A stretch of 64,000 nt of DNA from Antedon mediterranea (GCF_964355755.1 NC_092673.1:22943001-23007000); one strand, 5' to 3'. Counted from the stretch's first letter, positions 1 to 10,814 are shown. The notes: generated by a model from the sequence alone, not told the origin. A program made the numbers and translations.

Positions 1-110
1 AGACTTTGTTTATGTAAAGCATCTTGTGTATATGTTTGTCTTGTGAACCTCTGAGGGTCCCTAATGATCAGCAATAGCTGGATGGATCACCCTCATTAAA
101 TATGGTTTTA
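1..110 (+). mobile_element. 3' tail of a LINE-like (CR1/L2-type) retrotransposon
   Basis: The sequence at 45-105 (GTGAACCTCTGAGGGTCCC, then a GATCAGCAATAGCTGGATG stretch and CACCCTCATTAAATA) looks like the 3' UTR seen at the end of CR1/L2-type LINEs in many animals, followed by an A-rich run at 108-126. No coding part is visible because the window begins here. The family assignment is from recall of the pattern and is uncertain. Confidence 0.4.
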
Positions 111-802
111 AAAAAAACCAAAAAAAGTTTCTCCATTTTTTTTTTACTTGATTCATAAATAAACTTTAGATTGAGGAGTTTTTTGTTTAAAAAAATGTCG
201 TCGCACATAAAAAAAAGTGTTTGTTTTTACCCTACTTTTTAAGAGTTTTATATATGCTAATTAGTAATTAATTAGTAAAACTCTTAGGATTTAATGATTT
301 TTCTTTAAACTTAACTACATTAGATGCTAGGTAACGTAAGTGTAAAATATTAAAACGCTAAAATTAAAATTAATGTAAATTATACACCAAAAATTAACAA
401 AATTGGCCGAAAACCGTTATTTTTCGATTTTCTCGAAAACTAAGGGATATTTTACCAAACAAACTACACAGTATCAGTTTTTTCTTACATAAAGGTCTAC
501 CAATGTACAAAATATGAGCCAATTCGAAATTTTAACCCTTAGTCCGATGTGTACACCAAAACTCCCAAAAATCCTTATCCAAGACATGTTTTACCACCAT
601 GGTCGAGATACCTTGAACGTGTGCCGATTTTAGCTATGGTTTTGGGGTAGTAGGCCTAAAGGATAATCCTCATAAACTTAATTTCATCGTAATAATACAC
701 TTAAAAATTACATTATTTAATGATGTTTCAATTATTAATAAACTGTTTATGTGCATGATATTATATAAGTATTTATTATTAATAAACATTTTTGTTTTTT
801 AG
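111..802. other. Gene-free stretch, probably the last intron of the gene ending at 1117
   Basis: AT-rich sequence with no convincing coding content. It ends in a T-rich tract and an AG at 801-802, a good splice acceptor for the exon that follows, so it is read as intron. Confidence 0.45.
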
Positions 803-1117
803 GATTTGTTAAGCAAAATCCCAACTGATACCTCATTGGACCAAGCTTTAAGTAGGGGATTTCTGATTGGTCAGTTTTTATGTCACAGCCTAAAGATTAT
901 TAGTTTCATTCCTCCAACCAATCAGTCAGTAATCAATCTATTTGTTCAGACCCTTGAACTTTTGTCCATGCTTGAAGAGTCAACAGAGGGTGCTGTTCAA
1001 GAAATGTTAGTGGTTACAAAACAGTATTGGATATTTCACAACCTTGTTTTATGTATGGAGGACAGTGAAGAAAAATCTACATTGCAACAAAAAATAAAAA
1101 CTCTGAAAGCCATGTAA
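803..1117 (+). CDS. Terminal coding exon of an unrecognised gene
   Basis: A T-rich acceptor (tttgttttttag) at 791-802 leads into an open frame that begins GAT TTG TTA AGC and runs 104 codons to TAA at 1115-1117. The peptide starts DLLSKIPTDTSLDQ, has helix-like hydrophobic stretches (GFLIGQFLCHSLKIISF; LFVQTLELLSML) and ends KTLKAM. It looks like the helical C-terminus of a larger, HEAT-like or all-alpha protein, but no family was recognised. There is no convincing start codon, so the rest of the gene must lie to the left of the window. Possible poly(A) signals lie about 375 bases downstream. A terminal exon is likely; the function is unknown. Confidence 0.55.
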   Translation, partial: DLLSKIPTDTSLDQALSRGFLIGQFLCHSLKIISFIPPTNQSVINLFVQTLELLSMLEESTEGAVQEMLVVTKQYWIFHNLVLCMEDSEEKSTLQQKIKTLKAM

Positions 1118-1491
1118 TGCAGCATTGTGATTTAGTTTACAACTACCAGATATACTGTGACTTCAGCTTGGTTCCTACTAGCAACGCAACGCAAGGACGT
1201 AAATGCAATATAAGCATTTATTATACGTTACCATTATAAGTATACAATTTAATCAAATACTATGTAAACTATTTATTGTATATCAGGAATGGAAAATGTC
1301 ACTTATTAAAAAGAAAAAGAGGCTGAATAATGACAACAATGAGTCCACATTTGAATCAATATTCATGATTAAATTTTATAGGTTCTAATTTTCTGCTCCA
1401 GAGATACAGGCATTATTTCTGTTCTTCATTACAACCCCAACATTTTTGTGAACTCTAAGTTTCAATATAAACCATTTAAAATTATTAAATT

Positions 1492-1506
1492 AATAAACCA
1501 AATAAA
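1492..1506 (+). promoter_or_regulatory. Two overlapping-range poly(A) signals
   Basis: AATAAA occurs at 1492-1497 and 1501-1506, downstream of the stop codon at 1117 with no coding sequence between. These are the best candidates for 3' end formation of the gene whose last exon is 803-1117. Confidence 0.35.
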
Positions 1507-2234
1507 TTGTAGAATCATAGGCTACTAATAACAGTGTTTTTATGCAAAAGAAAGTAAAACATCTGCAAAAGGTGTATTTATTTTGGTCCAGTTAAAGCAC
1601 AAATTTCTATAAATCATAGTTTAATGTTAGGTTTGATGAAAGTTATATATTAAATCAGGAATTATATATTAAATCAGGAATATTTTAACTCTTGCCTATT
1701 TAAAATGGTTTATAAAAAAGTGATACTTAATATTTTTGCTTAAAGGTATATTTAGTGTTGTATAGTAATGTGTAACCTACTTACTAAAACTGATATTAAA
1801 TGGCTACTTAAAAGTTATAATGAATATATAGTGTTGGGTTATACTGTTGTTAGCATAGGGTAACTCTATGTTTACTTTACTTACTGATACTTCGGTCTAC
1901 TTAAAAGTGATGAGATAACTAGGGTATGCTTGTACATCATGGAATATAACGATAATTTGGGGATTGGTAGGATCATTACATACACTGTGAAAGCCATGGT
2001 GGTACAATCATACCTGGTTGTCCCTTTGTACATTGAACTACAAGAACATTGCACAAGAAGATGTGTTTTTGTCCGTTTGCATTTCATTTTGATTAGGTGT
2101 CACGAGCAGAATAACCAGCAGAGGTAGCGAAATAGGTTCCGTGTCCAAAATTTGCAGCTGCTGTAAATATATAATACAGTAATATATAATACATTCAACA
2201 TTTATCATGATAAAACCAGTCATTTTATGTGAAC
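1507..2234. other. No gene seen
   Basis: AT-rich intergenic sequence. Short open frames on both strands overlap each other at 1881-2223 and show no splice sites, recognisable motifs or compositional signal. Confidence 0.5.
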
Positions 2235-3797
2235 CTAAAACTATTAAATAATGTAATCAGCTTAATTTGAACGATTTCTCTTCATATGCTAAACATATCA
2301 TGATGATAAATAAATTTTATTGCAAATTTGGGGGAATAACTTGCAACTTGCAGCCTCACCTTTGCTGAATTGGGCACAGGTATGGACAACATATACAAAG
2401 ATTCCCACTAAGGGTCCCTTCATGTCGAGTGCTGCCAAGAAGCATGATAACTAAATCACGATAAGCAGTTATTTTGTAATTTATTGTCATGTAAAAATAT
2501 ATCTTTAAACTATTCATACCATTTTTCCCAGCAAAGCTTCTGTTAAAACCCCTTTTGTTGATCTTGTCAATGGTTCCTTCATCAGTGGCATGATATAAGA
2601 CTCTTTCAAATTGTGTACCTGGCATGGTCTCTGAAAATGATTCCCTTTTAGCAGCATACTGTTTCCATAACTCGATGTTTTGAATGCGACTTATCTATAA
2701 AAGGTTTATTATTATAATGAATGTAAGCATTCTATGGACAATTTGTTGTCAACTGATATGTTTGTAATGTCAAGTGTCTCTATCAGTGACGTCGTTTTAG
2801 TAAAATGTTGATACATCGGCATAGGTTAAGTGTTTAGTAAAATGTCGGTCGGTACTGTACACGTATGTTATACCTCCTTGCTGTACGTCGATATGTTGGA
2901 TATGCAGGCAAAACAATTTAGGACTGGTTGATACTGTTCGTGTAATGAAGCAGTGAACTTAACCACAACATCTTGATATTCACTACTATCTGGCAGAACA
3001 TCTTTATCTAGTTGTTGACTTTTATTCATTATATGTCCAAGTGGTAGGGGCATTGAATCCAACTAAACAGAATAGGAAAATTGTTGTTACTCAGCAATTT
3101 TAGACAATTAGATGCTATCCATAGTATGTTTATAATTCTACCATCGCATAGCCATGAATGTGATGTTTTTCTCAATTCTGATATGCAGTACTAACTCCAT
3201 ACATTCAACAGCATTTTTATAAACACCTTTAATATGACTTTTCATTAAATAACATGAAGGAAGCTAAAATAAATTATATTGCACCATCTGAAAAATCTGG
3301 CTGCAGCTTCTAAAAAAATTATCTATAGGCATGTAGAAATAATATTATTTTCTAATTTTGAACAATATTCACCATTAAAAGGAGAAACTAAATACTGTAC
3401 TACCAATGTCTATTTTATGATTTATCAAAAGGAAAAAAAAAATACAAACATATATTTAAACTTAATTGTTAAAAAATAGAATAATTATTATGTTAAATCA
3501 GTTTCTATCATCTTCTTGAAGTTCACTTCATACTTATGATCATTATCTGCAGTATATTCTACTTGTTCTTCTTTCTTTGTGTATGCTCTTTCCAACAAAA
3601 CTGTAATATCATCATCAAATTCTACCATATTACCTTCTTCACTTTTGTAAAGCCATTTAATCTCTTGTCTTCTTTTTCAGCTTTGTATATATTTTTTGTA
3701 AAATGATTGATATATCACTTTGAACAGCGTTTACGTTAACAGTCTTGCCACATATTTCAACAGTGTTTGAACTGATATTTGTAGTGTCTATTTTCAC
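2235..3797 (-). pseudogene. Decayed PARP14/15-like gene: KH-like piece, WWE domain, PARP catalytic domain
   Basis: Read on the minus strand. A T-rich acceptor precedes 3797 and opens a KH-like segment (TVEICGKTVNVNAVQSD). A one-base frame change near 3665-3682 follows. The next frame carries a WWE domain (WLYKSEEGNMVEFDDD ... HKYEVNFKKMIETD), which stops at 3488-3490. A separate exon from 3062 to about 2870 (PLPLGHIMNKSQQLD ... DSSEYQDVVVKF) resembles the region just before the catalytic domain of PARP14. A further exon from 2697 encodes RIQNIELWKQY, then YHATDEGTIDKINKRGFNRS and FAGKN, which is the start of a PARP14-type ADP-ribosyltransferase fold. The family normally has HGTD (here HATD), and the GKGTYF motif is reduced to LKIYF. 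A second frame change near 2440 is needed to reach the VYVVHTCAQFSKGE segment, and a stop lies at about 2290. PARP14 proteins mono-ADP-ribosylate targets in antiviral and stress signalling. Two frameshifts, a stop and lost motifs point to a dead copy. Sequencing indels in a live gene are the alternative. Confidence 0.7.
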
Positions 3798-5239
3798 CTA
3801 AAATTAAATTGAATAGGCCATTTCGCAGTTTTATAGAAAAGCAAGTTATGGAAGTCTAGATTATTGACTGTAATCACAATCTATTAACAGTTTATTATGG
3901 TGCTTTTGATATATTGTTGATACTGTGTATACTGTAACCATACTGTGTACAATACACCGCGCTATTTGAGAGTAAATATGTATGTATAATGTATTTAGGT
4001 GTTTATTGTTTAATTCATTGGGGGTTTTTTTTCAATATATAAAAAAATATTTATTCAATTAGGTACTGTAATAATTATATTAAATAAAATAAAATTATAT
4101 ACCAGTTTAAACTACCTTTAATTCTTCTCTCAGAAGCAAAGAATACTAAGTCTAGCGCCACCAAGGGCGTCTCCAATTATAGAGGGATCTCATCAATCGA
4201 TCGGTTTTATTTTTTGAAGAGTGACTCATTTTCCTATTCTTTGTCATGGATATACGACGCTTTCCAATCAATTTGAACCGATATGACTTAACCGTTGTAA
4301 ACACGACGGGTTTATTTACGTCTTTAAACTTGTGATTATAGACGTATTATTCATTGACTATAATTATGTAAATGAGTATATTAAAATATACTATATTAAG
4401 ATTACATTTGGTGAGTATCATTGAGTTTGTTTAAATCCATACTTGCATATAAATGTGACGAATATTTAGCTCTAGCCTACGCCTGCCTGGCTAGCTAGGC
4501 TAGGCCTAGGAAAAATCTGGGTTGGCCTAGGCTAGGGCCTATTATAGAATAGGCCCTAGTAGCTAGCCTACACTCTGCTCTGTACACCCACCCCGGCCTT
4601 ATCTATCAGTGTTAGTAAGCCTGTGCCAACTACTTATCTATACTATAGGCCTAGTAAGGGTAGGCTTATTACAGACCAATGTCATACAGGTAGAAAGAAA
4701 TTTGTTATAGTCCCGTCCCGTGTATTTGCTGAGACTGAGTGAATCTCACTCCCACTTTATGTGGGCCAAAACGTCTCACTTAAGCCTGGCGCACACTAGT
4801 CTAGAGCTTTCGGCTGAGCCAACTGGCACGAATAACACTTGGCTCCCAGTGTGCGCCGGGGATTTCATGAGGAATCGGCCAAGCGTGCCGCTGAGGAAAA
4901 TATCTATCGTGTTTAATATTGTGCGCCAAACGTGAGCAGATAGCTCACTAAAAAATTCCACTGCACATGACATGTTCTGATTAATTTTAATATGTCAGCG
5001 CGTGCCGTTTTTAAGTTTTTAAAGGTGTTTAACTATCCGTATTTTATTAAAATTGGCAATGTTGATATTAAATATAAAATAAATTACTAAAAAAACATAA
5101 TTTCATATTCAATATTACTTCGAAATCTTTGTTTATTTCATGCATTCGCAACAGCGAGGTTGTAACCTGTTTACATCGTTCGTGTGGCTAAATAATTATT
5201 ATTTTTCAGAATGTTTGCTTTATTGCATTTTTATCCCTA
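3798..5239. other. Gene-free; TAGGCCTA-rich patch and a short inverted repeat
   Basis: No coding sequence recognised. At 4480-4640 there is a dense cluster of CTAGGC/GCCTAG motifs. Around 4784-4861, GGCGCACACTAG faces CCAGTGTGCGCC with about 45 bases between, so the segment could fold into a hairpin and may be a tiny MITE. Confidence 0.4.
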
Positions 5240-5254
5240 GGAGTTACGGATGCT

Positions 5255-5461
5255 AGTCAAGTCGCCCCATCGCAAAGTCGCCCCATACAAAGTCGCCCCT
5301 TACACAGTCGCCCCATCGCAAAGTCGCCCCAAAACAAAGTCGCCCCGACACAGTCGCCCTATCGCAAAGTCGCCCCATCGCAAAGTCGCCCCAACGCAAA
5401 GTCGCCCCATCGCAAAGTCGCCCCATCACAAAGTCGCCCTATCGCAAAGTCGCCCAAAACG
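5255..5461 (+). repeat. Left inverted arm: about 13 units of GTCGCCCCATCGCAAA
   Basis: Tandem units of 14-16 bases with small changes (GTCGCCCCATACAAA, GTCGCCCCAACGCAAA, GTCGCCCTATCGCAAA). The array is open in one frame, giving a KSPHRKVAP-type repeat peptide, but this comes from the repeat and not from a gene. Confidence 0.9.
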
Positions 5462-5534
5462 TTAAAAAAATAGTTTACAAGTGCGTAAAATGTCGCAATG
5501 ATACACAAAATAACACGGAACGTGTGTAGGCATA

Positions 5535-5725
5535 AAAGGGGAAGCCCCGCCATGTAGTCTCAGGTCACACGATCGGCACACACCACCCCCCATCATCAGA
5601 GTGGAAACCCCGACTCAGCGGTCGCACTAACGTGCTAGCTTACCAGCAGAGGGAAGCCCCGTAATTACTCCGCCGTTGTCGCACTACAACGCACCATCTG
5701 AAGATGGGGAAACCCCGCCAGAGTT
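5535..5725 (+). repeat. Degenerate ~55-base repeat with GGAARCCCCG core inside the foldback element
   Basis: GGGAAGCCCCGCC, GGAAACCCCGACT, GGAAGCCCCGTAA and GGGAAACCCCGCC occur at roughly 5540, 5602, 5651 and 5706. The intervening segments share weaker similarity (GTCGCACTA near 5622 and 5680). This looks like an eroded internal minisatellite. Confidence 0.5.
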
Positions 5726-7065
5726 TTACGATGAATATTTATTGTTATTATTTAGGCCTATATTAATAATTGATTTTTGTTTTTATTTTACAGGTCAGTA
5801 TGATGGGAAAGATGTGTGCCTTAAAAAAATGACAATTTGTAAACATAGTTTAAGATTATAGTATTATCCAGCATAATGTCATTTAACAGTACATAATTAT
5901 TTAAATGTGAAATATTTTATAGGAAACGTAGGCTGCGTCTGTGTCTTTTATTTTATATGCAACAAATTACGTAAAACAATTTATTTATAAACATTCAGTT
6001 TAGTATTATATACATAGTATTACAATGAACATTGATTGTAAGCCTGGAAAGGCAATCCCATCATTATATCAATTATAAAATTGCATCATATCACCACTAT
6101 ATGTCGTAAATGATGACATGCGTGTGTGTATTCGTCGTACGTCTGTGTACGTATTATTCCGTGCCTCTTCACTGTCTTGTTTAATTTAAAATTAAATATA
6201 CACCCGATATGAGGATATTTATTAGGCATGTTAATTAGAATGTTCTAAAACCAAAAGGGTTGAAATGAATTTCTTCAGTAAAATGGTCATTGTGCTGTTG
6301 AATAAAAGTCGACTCGCCATCTTAAACATTCCCTGAAACCAATCGGAGCTGCGCCTTCTGTTATCTGTTTCCTCACAGCTGCTACGTCTTTCTGCTGACC
6401 GTCGGGGATTCCCCTTTTTAAAAAACACGCACACGATACTGTACGATGGTTTTTCTATGGTCAAAATGTAGCGTTTTAAATTTTACTAAAATACCTGCAT
6501 GTAGGCCTAAAACAATCATATCGGCGATGAAATCCTTTTTTTTTTCTTCATTTTGAAAAGTCATTATAAAAGTAAGACACATAACTTGTCAATAAATGCA
6601 AAATGATCAATAAGTAGCCTATAACACTCATTGTCTTACAACACTGTTTTACAACTCATTGTCTTACAAATCTATACGAAGGCCTACACATTTATGATTT
6701 ATACATTTATTATATTATCCTAAAAAATGAGCTGGTATCCAGGCGTAGGTTGAAGAAAGATTCGTAATTGTGGCTCTGGTAACTAATTTAACATTTTCGA
6801 AACTATAAATCAGGGATAATCTTTTTAGAACTTTCAAACAAGGGACTATTTTTTTAATGATTTTTAAAAAGCACTTCATTAAAACCTGTAAAATAAAAAT
6901 TAAAACACAAATTATGTATATAATAGGATAAACATTGTAATGTAGGCCTATACGACATTTAGCGCGACCAAAGTAACAACGCAATCGATATCAAACGCAA
7001 CCGATATGATTAAAACAGCGTACTACTACGGCGGCGCTTCATAATCATACCGAAATAAAACCGTG

Positions 7066-7266
7066 GGCGACTTTGCGATGGGGCGACTTTGCGATGGGGC
7101 GACTTTGCGATGGGGCGACTTTGCGCTGGGGCGACTTTGTAATGGGCCGACTTTGTAATGGGGCGACTGTGCCTGGGCGACTTTGTTTTGGGGCGACTTT
7201 GCGATGGGGCGACTTTGTATTGGGCGACTTTGTATGGGGCGACTTTGCGATGGGGCGACTTGACTG
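7066..7266 (-). repeat. Right inverted arm: about 12 units complementary to the left arm
   Basis: Units of GGGCGACTTTGCGATG with variants (TTTGTAATG, TTTGTATTG, TTTGCGCTG). This is the reverse complement of the unit in the left arm. The two arrays share their outermost unit and the terminal AGTCAAG but differ in unit order, so the arms have drifted or exchanged units independently. Confidence 0.9.
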
Positions 7267-7280
7267 GATCCCGGAGTTAC

Positions 7281-7869
7281 TACCCCACTGTTTCTCTGAA
7301 AATAAAATTTGGGGGAAAAACCTTATTTATGCTTATAAAATGCATATCAATAACGATAAATATAAGTGTGCCAAATTGTCTCAGGGCCGAATCGTCCCTC
7401 TACCTGAATCATACTAAAATTGCGCCCGGCCTACTAATATTAATAATCACCTTGATAAAGATCTTATTAAAGGTAAACAAGATCTTTTGTATATTTTTTT
7501 GAGTTTTATGTAGGCCTATAGATTTTTTTTCAGATATTTTTAAGTTGGTCCTAATTAGGCCTCCATCAGCTAGAGGCAGACTGTAATTTAAATGAATGTA
7601 ATAAAGTAATAATGAAATGATGGTTTAAACTTTTTAATTGTGTGGTTTTTAATTTGGTGTTTTTTTTTATACTGACATAAATTTAATAAATAAAATGAAT
7701 AATGGAATTATAGATATTGAATCATTTACAGTATCCCATCACTGCAAGGTTATTGAAACTAGGTAAAGTGCATAACGTTCATACAGTATAAGATATTATA
7801 ACTACAGTATGTGTACATCCTGTTTTAAGCCCTCCAACAAGAAGATTGTTTTACTCTCAAAACTATGGT
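7281..7869. other. No gene seen
   Basis: AT-rich sequence between the foldback element and a SINE-like fragment. Only short open frames without motifs or splice signals. Confidence 0.45.
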
Positions 7870-7957
7870 CAAAGAAAATCTTGAACCTGAGCACATGTTA
7901 TGGCTTCTATGGTTTGCAGTGCCTTAACCACCTGACCACTGAACTAGGTTAGTTTTT
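7870..7957 (-). mobile_element. tRNA-derived SINE fragment
   Basis: On the minus strand, an A-box-like TGGTCAGGTGGTTAAGG (complement of about 7922-7938) is followed some 45 bases later by a B-box-like GGTTCAAGATT (complement of 7877-7887). This is tRNA promoter spacing, but the sequence does not close into a cloverleaf with a matching acceptor stem, so a SINE head is more likely than a tRNA gene. Confidence 0.45.
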
Positions 7958-8104
7958 ACTGAAGAATGCCAGTACAGAAATGAAACTTTGCTACATATTT
8001 CTTTAGTAATGCTTGCATAAGTTTCAAATATGTACGGTACAGATTTTATTTTTGGTTATCAACCAGATCCACTGTCCTCATTAGGTTGGAACCTCAACAC
8101 CAAC

Positions 8105-8835
8105 AGTAATAATAATAATAATTTATTAGGAAATGACACCTTTGCATCGGTGGCACACACAGAAGTGGTGCATCCAATTTAACATAATACATCAAAACAA
8201 TACATTATATGACGGATACAGGTTCTTAAACTATTTGCAAAAATATAACAGAAAAATCATTACCAACATGGTAATATAGGTACTGTATTAAATTGTCCTA
8301 CAGTATCATAGGTTTGAGTTGATAATTTTAAAAGGTATATAAAAATAAACATAAAATATAGTAAAGAGTTTATCTTACAAACCATTGTGTTTCAACATCA
8401 GGTACTGAAGACCTATAGTTGTTATCACAGGTGTATAATATTTACAAATCTAAATACAAATATATAAAAGCAACAATACAAAAGAAAAACAATCTATAAT
8501 ATTGGGAGATTTAAGTTCTGACCGTTTCTCCCATGCAGCTCTTGTGTATTGTTTACAAAACAAATCAAAAAAGGTCTTAGATTCTTTACAAATCGCAATA
8601 GAATCTCCACCTAAAATATACTGTAATTTATCATCAGCACTTGCTGTTGTGTAACGATTCCATGTGTCATAATCATTACAGAGTACAAGATTATTTTGTA
8701 GATTGGATAATTCTTTCATCCTAATATTATCAAATGCTTTACAGTTTAATAAAAAATGTTTAATGTCTTCAATTTTACCATTCCCACATAAAGTACAAAG
8801 ACCGGACACATCATTGGACCAGTGTTTCTATTATT
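8105..8835 (-). mobile_element. 3' end of a non-LTR retrotransposon (C-terminus of RT ORF plus 3' UTR)
   Basis: The minus-strand frame from about 8835 to 8450 reads GLCTLCGNGKIEDIKHFLLNC, a CxxC...HxxxxC zinc-knuckle of the kind found after the reverse-transcriptase domain in many LINE ORF2 proteins. It continues through a helical tail to a stop at 8450. The 3' UTR continues left to an (AAT)n microsatellite at about 8107-8124, the complement of a 3' tail. The 5' part is missing, as is usual for truncated LINE insertions. Its 3' UTR contains a CCTTTGCATCGGTGGCA block that recurs at about 19950. Confidence 0.65.
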
Positions 8836-9032
8836 CAATATGCTGTACCAATTCTAATCTTATGACAATCAAAATATGCTTTATATGATATTCATCATTT
8901 ATATGTTTTAAATATGTCACCTGATTTATATTGTTACTGTAGTTAGATAAAATTAAAAATTAATTAATTTGTCATAGTTTGAATCTTTGATACCAATCCC
9001 AATACCGAACAAACTTTAGCTTGCCAAAATGT

Positions 9033-9850
9033 TTGAATTTCCAGGAAGTCTAATCTTAAGCTTAAGAAAAAACCCATCTATTTTGACTTTTATATTAAGA
9101 ATATTATACTTGAAAGAGTCTCTGTTCACAAAGACCTTGGTATTTTTTTAGATAGTTCATTAACCTTCTGTAAACATATTGATTTTATAGTCTCTAAATG
9201 CAACAGACTTTTGGGTTTTCTTTGGAGACATTGCAGACATATTAACGATAAAAAGGCATTAGTTATTTTATACAAATCTTTAGTTAGGTCGAATCTTGAA
9301 TTCTGCAGTGTTATTTTTAACTCTATTTCTCTTGCCCAGTCTTCTAGATTACAAAGTGTTCAGAACAAGTTTTGTCGATTTTATGTGCGTAAATTTGGTT
9401 CTATTAGCAAAGACGTTCTTATTAATTTAGCGGGTAGGCGTAAGTTATTTGATTTAATTTTTCTTTTTAAGGCTGTGAACTCAATTTTCCATGGTAATTT
9501 TGAAGTGTACTTTCCAATTTCTGTTCCACAATATCAATTGCGTAATCCTGCTTTATTTTCTATATCAAGAGGGAGGGTAAATATTACTAAAAATGGTTTT
9601 GTTAATCGTTTGCCTAAGTTATACCACTCACTATGTAAAATTGATGGATCTGTTGATATTTTTTTTGATTCCCTTGCTTGTTTCCGTCACAAGGTTTTGT
9701 CTAATGTCAGTAATATTTAAATGTTGTCTTGTTATCTATTGATTTTTGCTTGTATATAATATGTTATATTTTACGACTTTCAACCCTGTTAATGGTGACG
9801 TTTGGTCACTGTAGGGTGATGATGAAATAAAATAAAATAAAAAAAAAATA
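9033..9850 (+). mobile_element. 5'-truncated non-LTR retrotransposon, C-terminal RT region
   Basis: An open frame from about 9037 to TAA at 9718-9720 encodes the thumb/C-terminal region of a jockey/CR1/Rex-type reverse transcriptase. Visible motifs are VHKDLGIFLDSSLTF, IVSKCNRLLGFLWRH, LYKSLVRSNLEF and SRLQSVQNKFCRF. The catalytic FADD box is absent because the copy is truncated, and a stop just upstream of 9037 interrupts the remnant. A 3' UTR with a GTTAATGGTGACGTTTGG motif ends in an A-rich tail (AAATAAAATAAAATAAAAAA) at 9824-9850. It faces the other LINE remnant at 8105-8835. Confidence 0.75.
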
Positions 9851-10059
9851 AAGTCTGATGACTATATTATTTTTTTATTTATACAATTACAACCAAAGCA
9901 AAAGTAGACATATCCATCATTTACAATGGTAATGAATAACAAAAACACAGATAGGACAACAACATACACAATTTTCAATTATATCAGGAGTCATCTTCAA
10001 TGACTGACAGTACATTTAAAGTTAATCAAGTTATTTATTATAAGGACATCTGCATATCA

Positions 10060-10105
10060 AGGAGAAGCTTCCGGGTTTGAGTCTCGGTTGGGGCGACATT
10101 TTCTC
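10060..10105 (+). mobile_element. Possible SINE fragment with tRNA-like B box
   Basis: CCGGGTTTGAGTCTCGG at 10071-10087 resembles a pol III B box (GGTTCGANTCC) in a tRNA T-arm. No clear A box is seen upstream, so this is at most an eroded SINE. Confidence 0.3.
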
Positions 10106-10180
10106 ATTCTCACAGATTTCCTCATCTTATCGTTTCAAATTAATTAATAAAATTTCAGTATATCACCGGGCGGTTTAGAA

Positions 10181-10814
10181 TTAAAGCCCCATTCCCTACG
10201 TTTTTTAGATCTAATTTAAGATCACAAACTATATTTAATGTAAAAATAATACTATATGATCCTATTGCGATAACTTTTTTCGTCTTTAAACGGTTAAAAA
10301 TGTGAAAAATAAGTCGATTCTAATAATTATAGCGGCCCGCTATAAATCCCAAAATGCATTGCGCGCGGATTGATATTTTTGTTTTTCACCTGTAATTCGC
10401 CCACTTTTCGATCGATCGTGAGGCCAAAACAAATGGAAGACTCCTAACTTTTCAGCGAAAATACCGGGTTTTCCCCAATTTGTATCAACGGAGTCTGGCA
10501 AAAATAGAAAGACAATTAATGCAGCAACTATACAACGTCAGGCTAGGTATATAGGTAGCGTACGATGTTCGTACGTTACCGATGTTTACCAGCTAGGCCT
10601 ACAAAACTAAGCCTAGCTAGGCTAGGCCTAAGACCGTCCACGAGAGGTCGATCGCCGCGAGCTACTTAGGTAGTGCATTGTTTCTCACTTTTTATCATAA
10701 TTTACCATAAAACGTACATTTAAGACAAGGAATGACATGGTTTAATGTTTTTAAAGTGATATATATGTATTATTTTCCAAAAAACGTCCAAAATTGCAGG
10801 GAAGGGGTCTTTAA
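10181..10814. mobile_element. MITE with TTAA ends and ~17-bp inverted termini
   Basis: The left end TTAAAGCCCCATTCCCTACG mirrors the right end, whose reverse complement reads TTAAAGACCCCTTCCCTGC. TTAA is present at both borders (10181-10184 and 10811-10814), as for piggyBac-type insertions. The 634-bp body has no transposase-like frame and contains a TAGGCCTA patch at about 10590-10630. Confidence 0.5.

Larger units (their letters stand above)
5240..7280. mobile_element. Foldback-type DNA transposon with tandem-repeat inverted arms and 8-bp target duplication
   Basis: The element itself spans 5248-7272 (2025 bp). The same 8 bases, GGAGTTAC, flank it at 5240-5247 and 7273-7280, as expected for a target-site duplication. 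The left end GGATGCTAGTCAAGTCGCC mirrors the right end, whose reverse complement reads GGGATCCAGTCAAGTCGCC. Each inverted end then continues as an array of a 14-16-base unit: GTCGCCCCATCGCAAA on the left, its complement on the right. No transposase-like frame was recognised in the 1.6-kb centre, so it looks non-autonomous. Foldback (Galileo/FB-like) elements have such repeat-built arms, and an 8-bp duplication is typical of hAT and P superfamilies. Superfamily assignment is inference; the structure is seen directly. Confidence 0.8.

Noticed and set aside
5250-5465. Plus-strand frame encoding a KSPHRKVAP repeat peptide
   Set aside because: It is the foldback arm read as codons. The unit length varies between 14 and 16, so the frame is not maintained as a gene would be.
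5250-7266. CRISPR-like array
   Set aside because: Units are contiguous without spacers and mirror each other as inverted arms in a eukaryotic genome.
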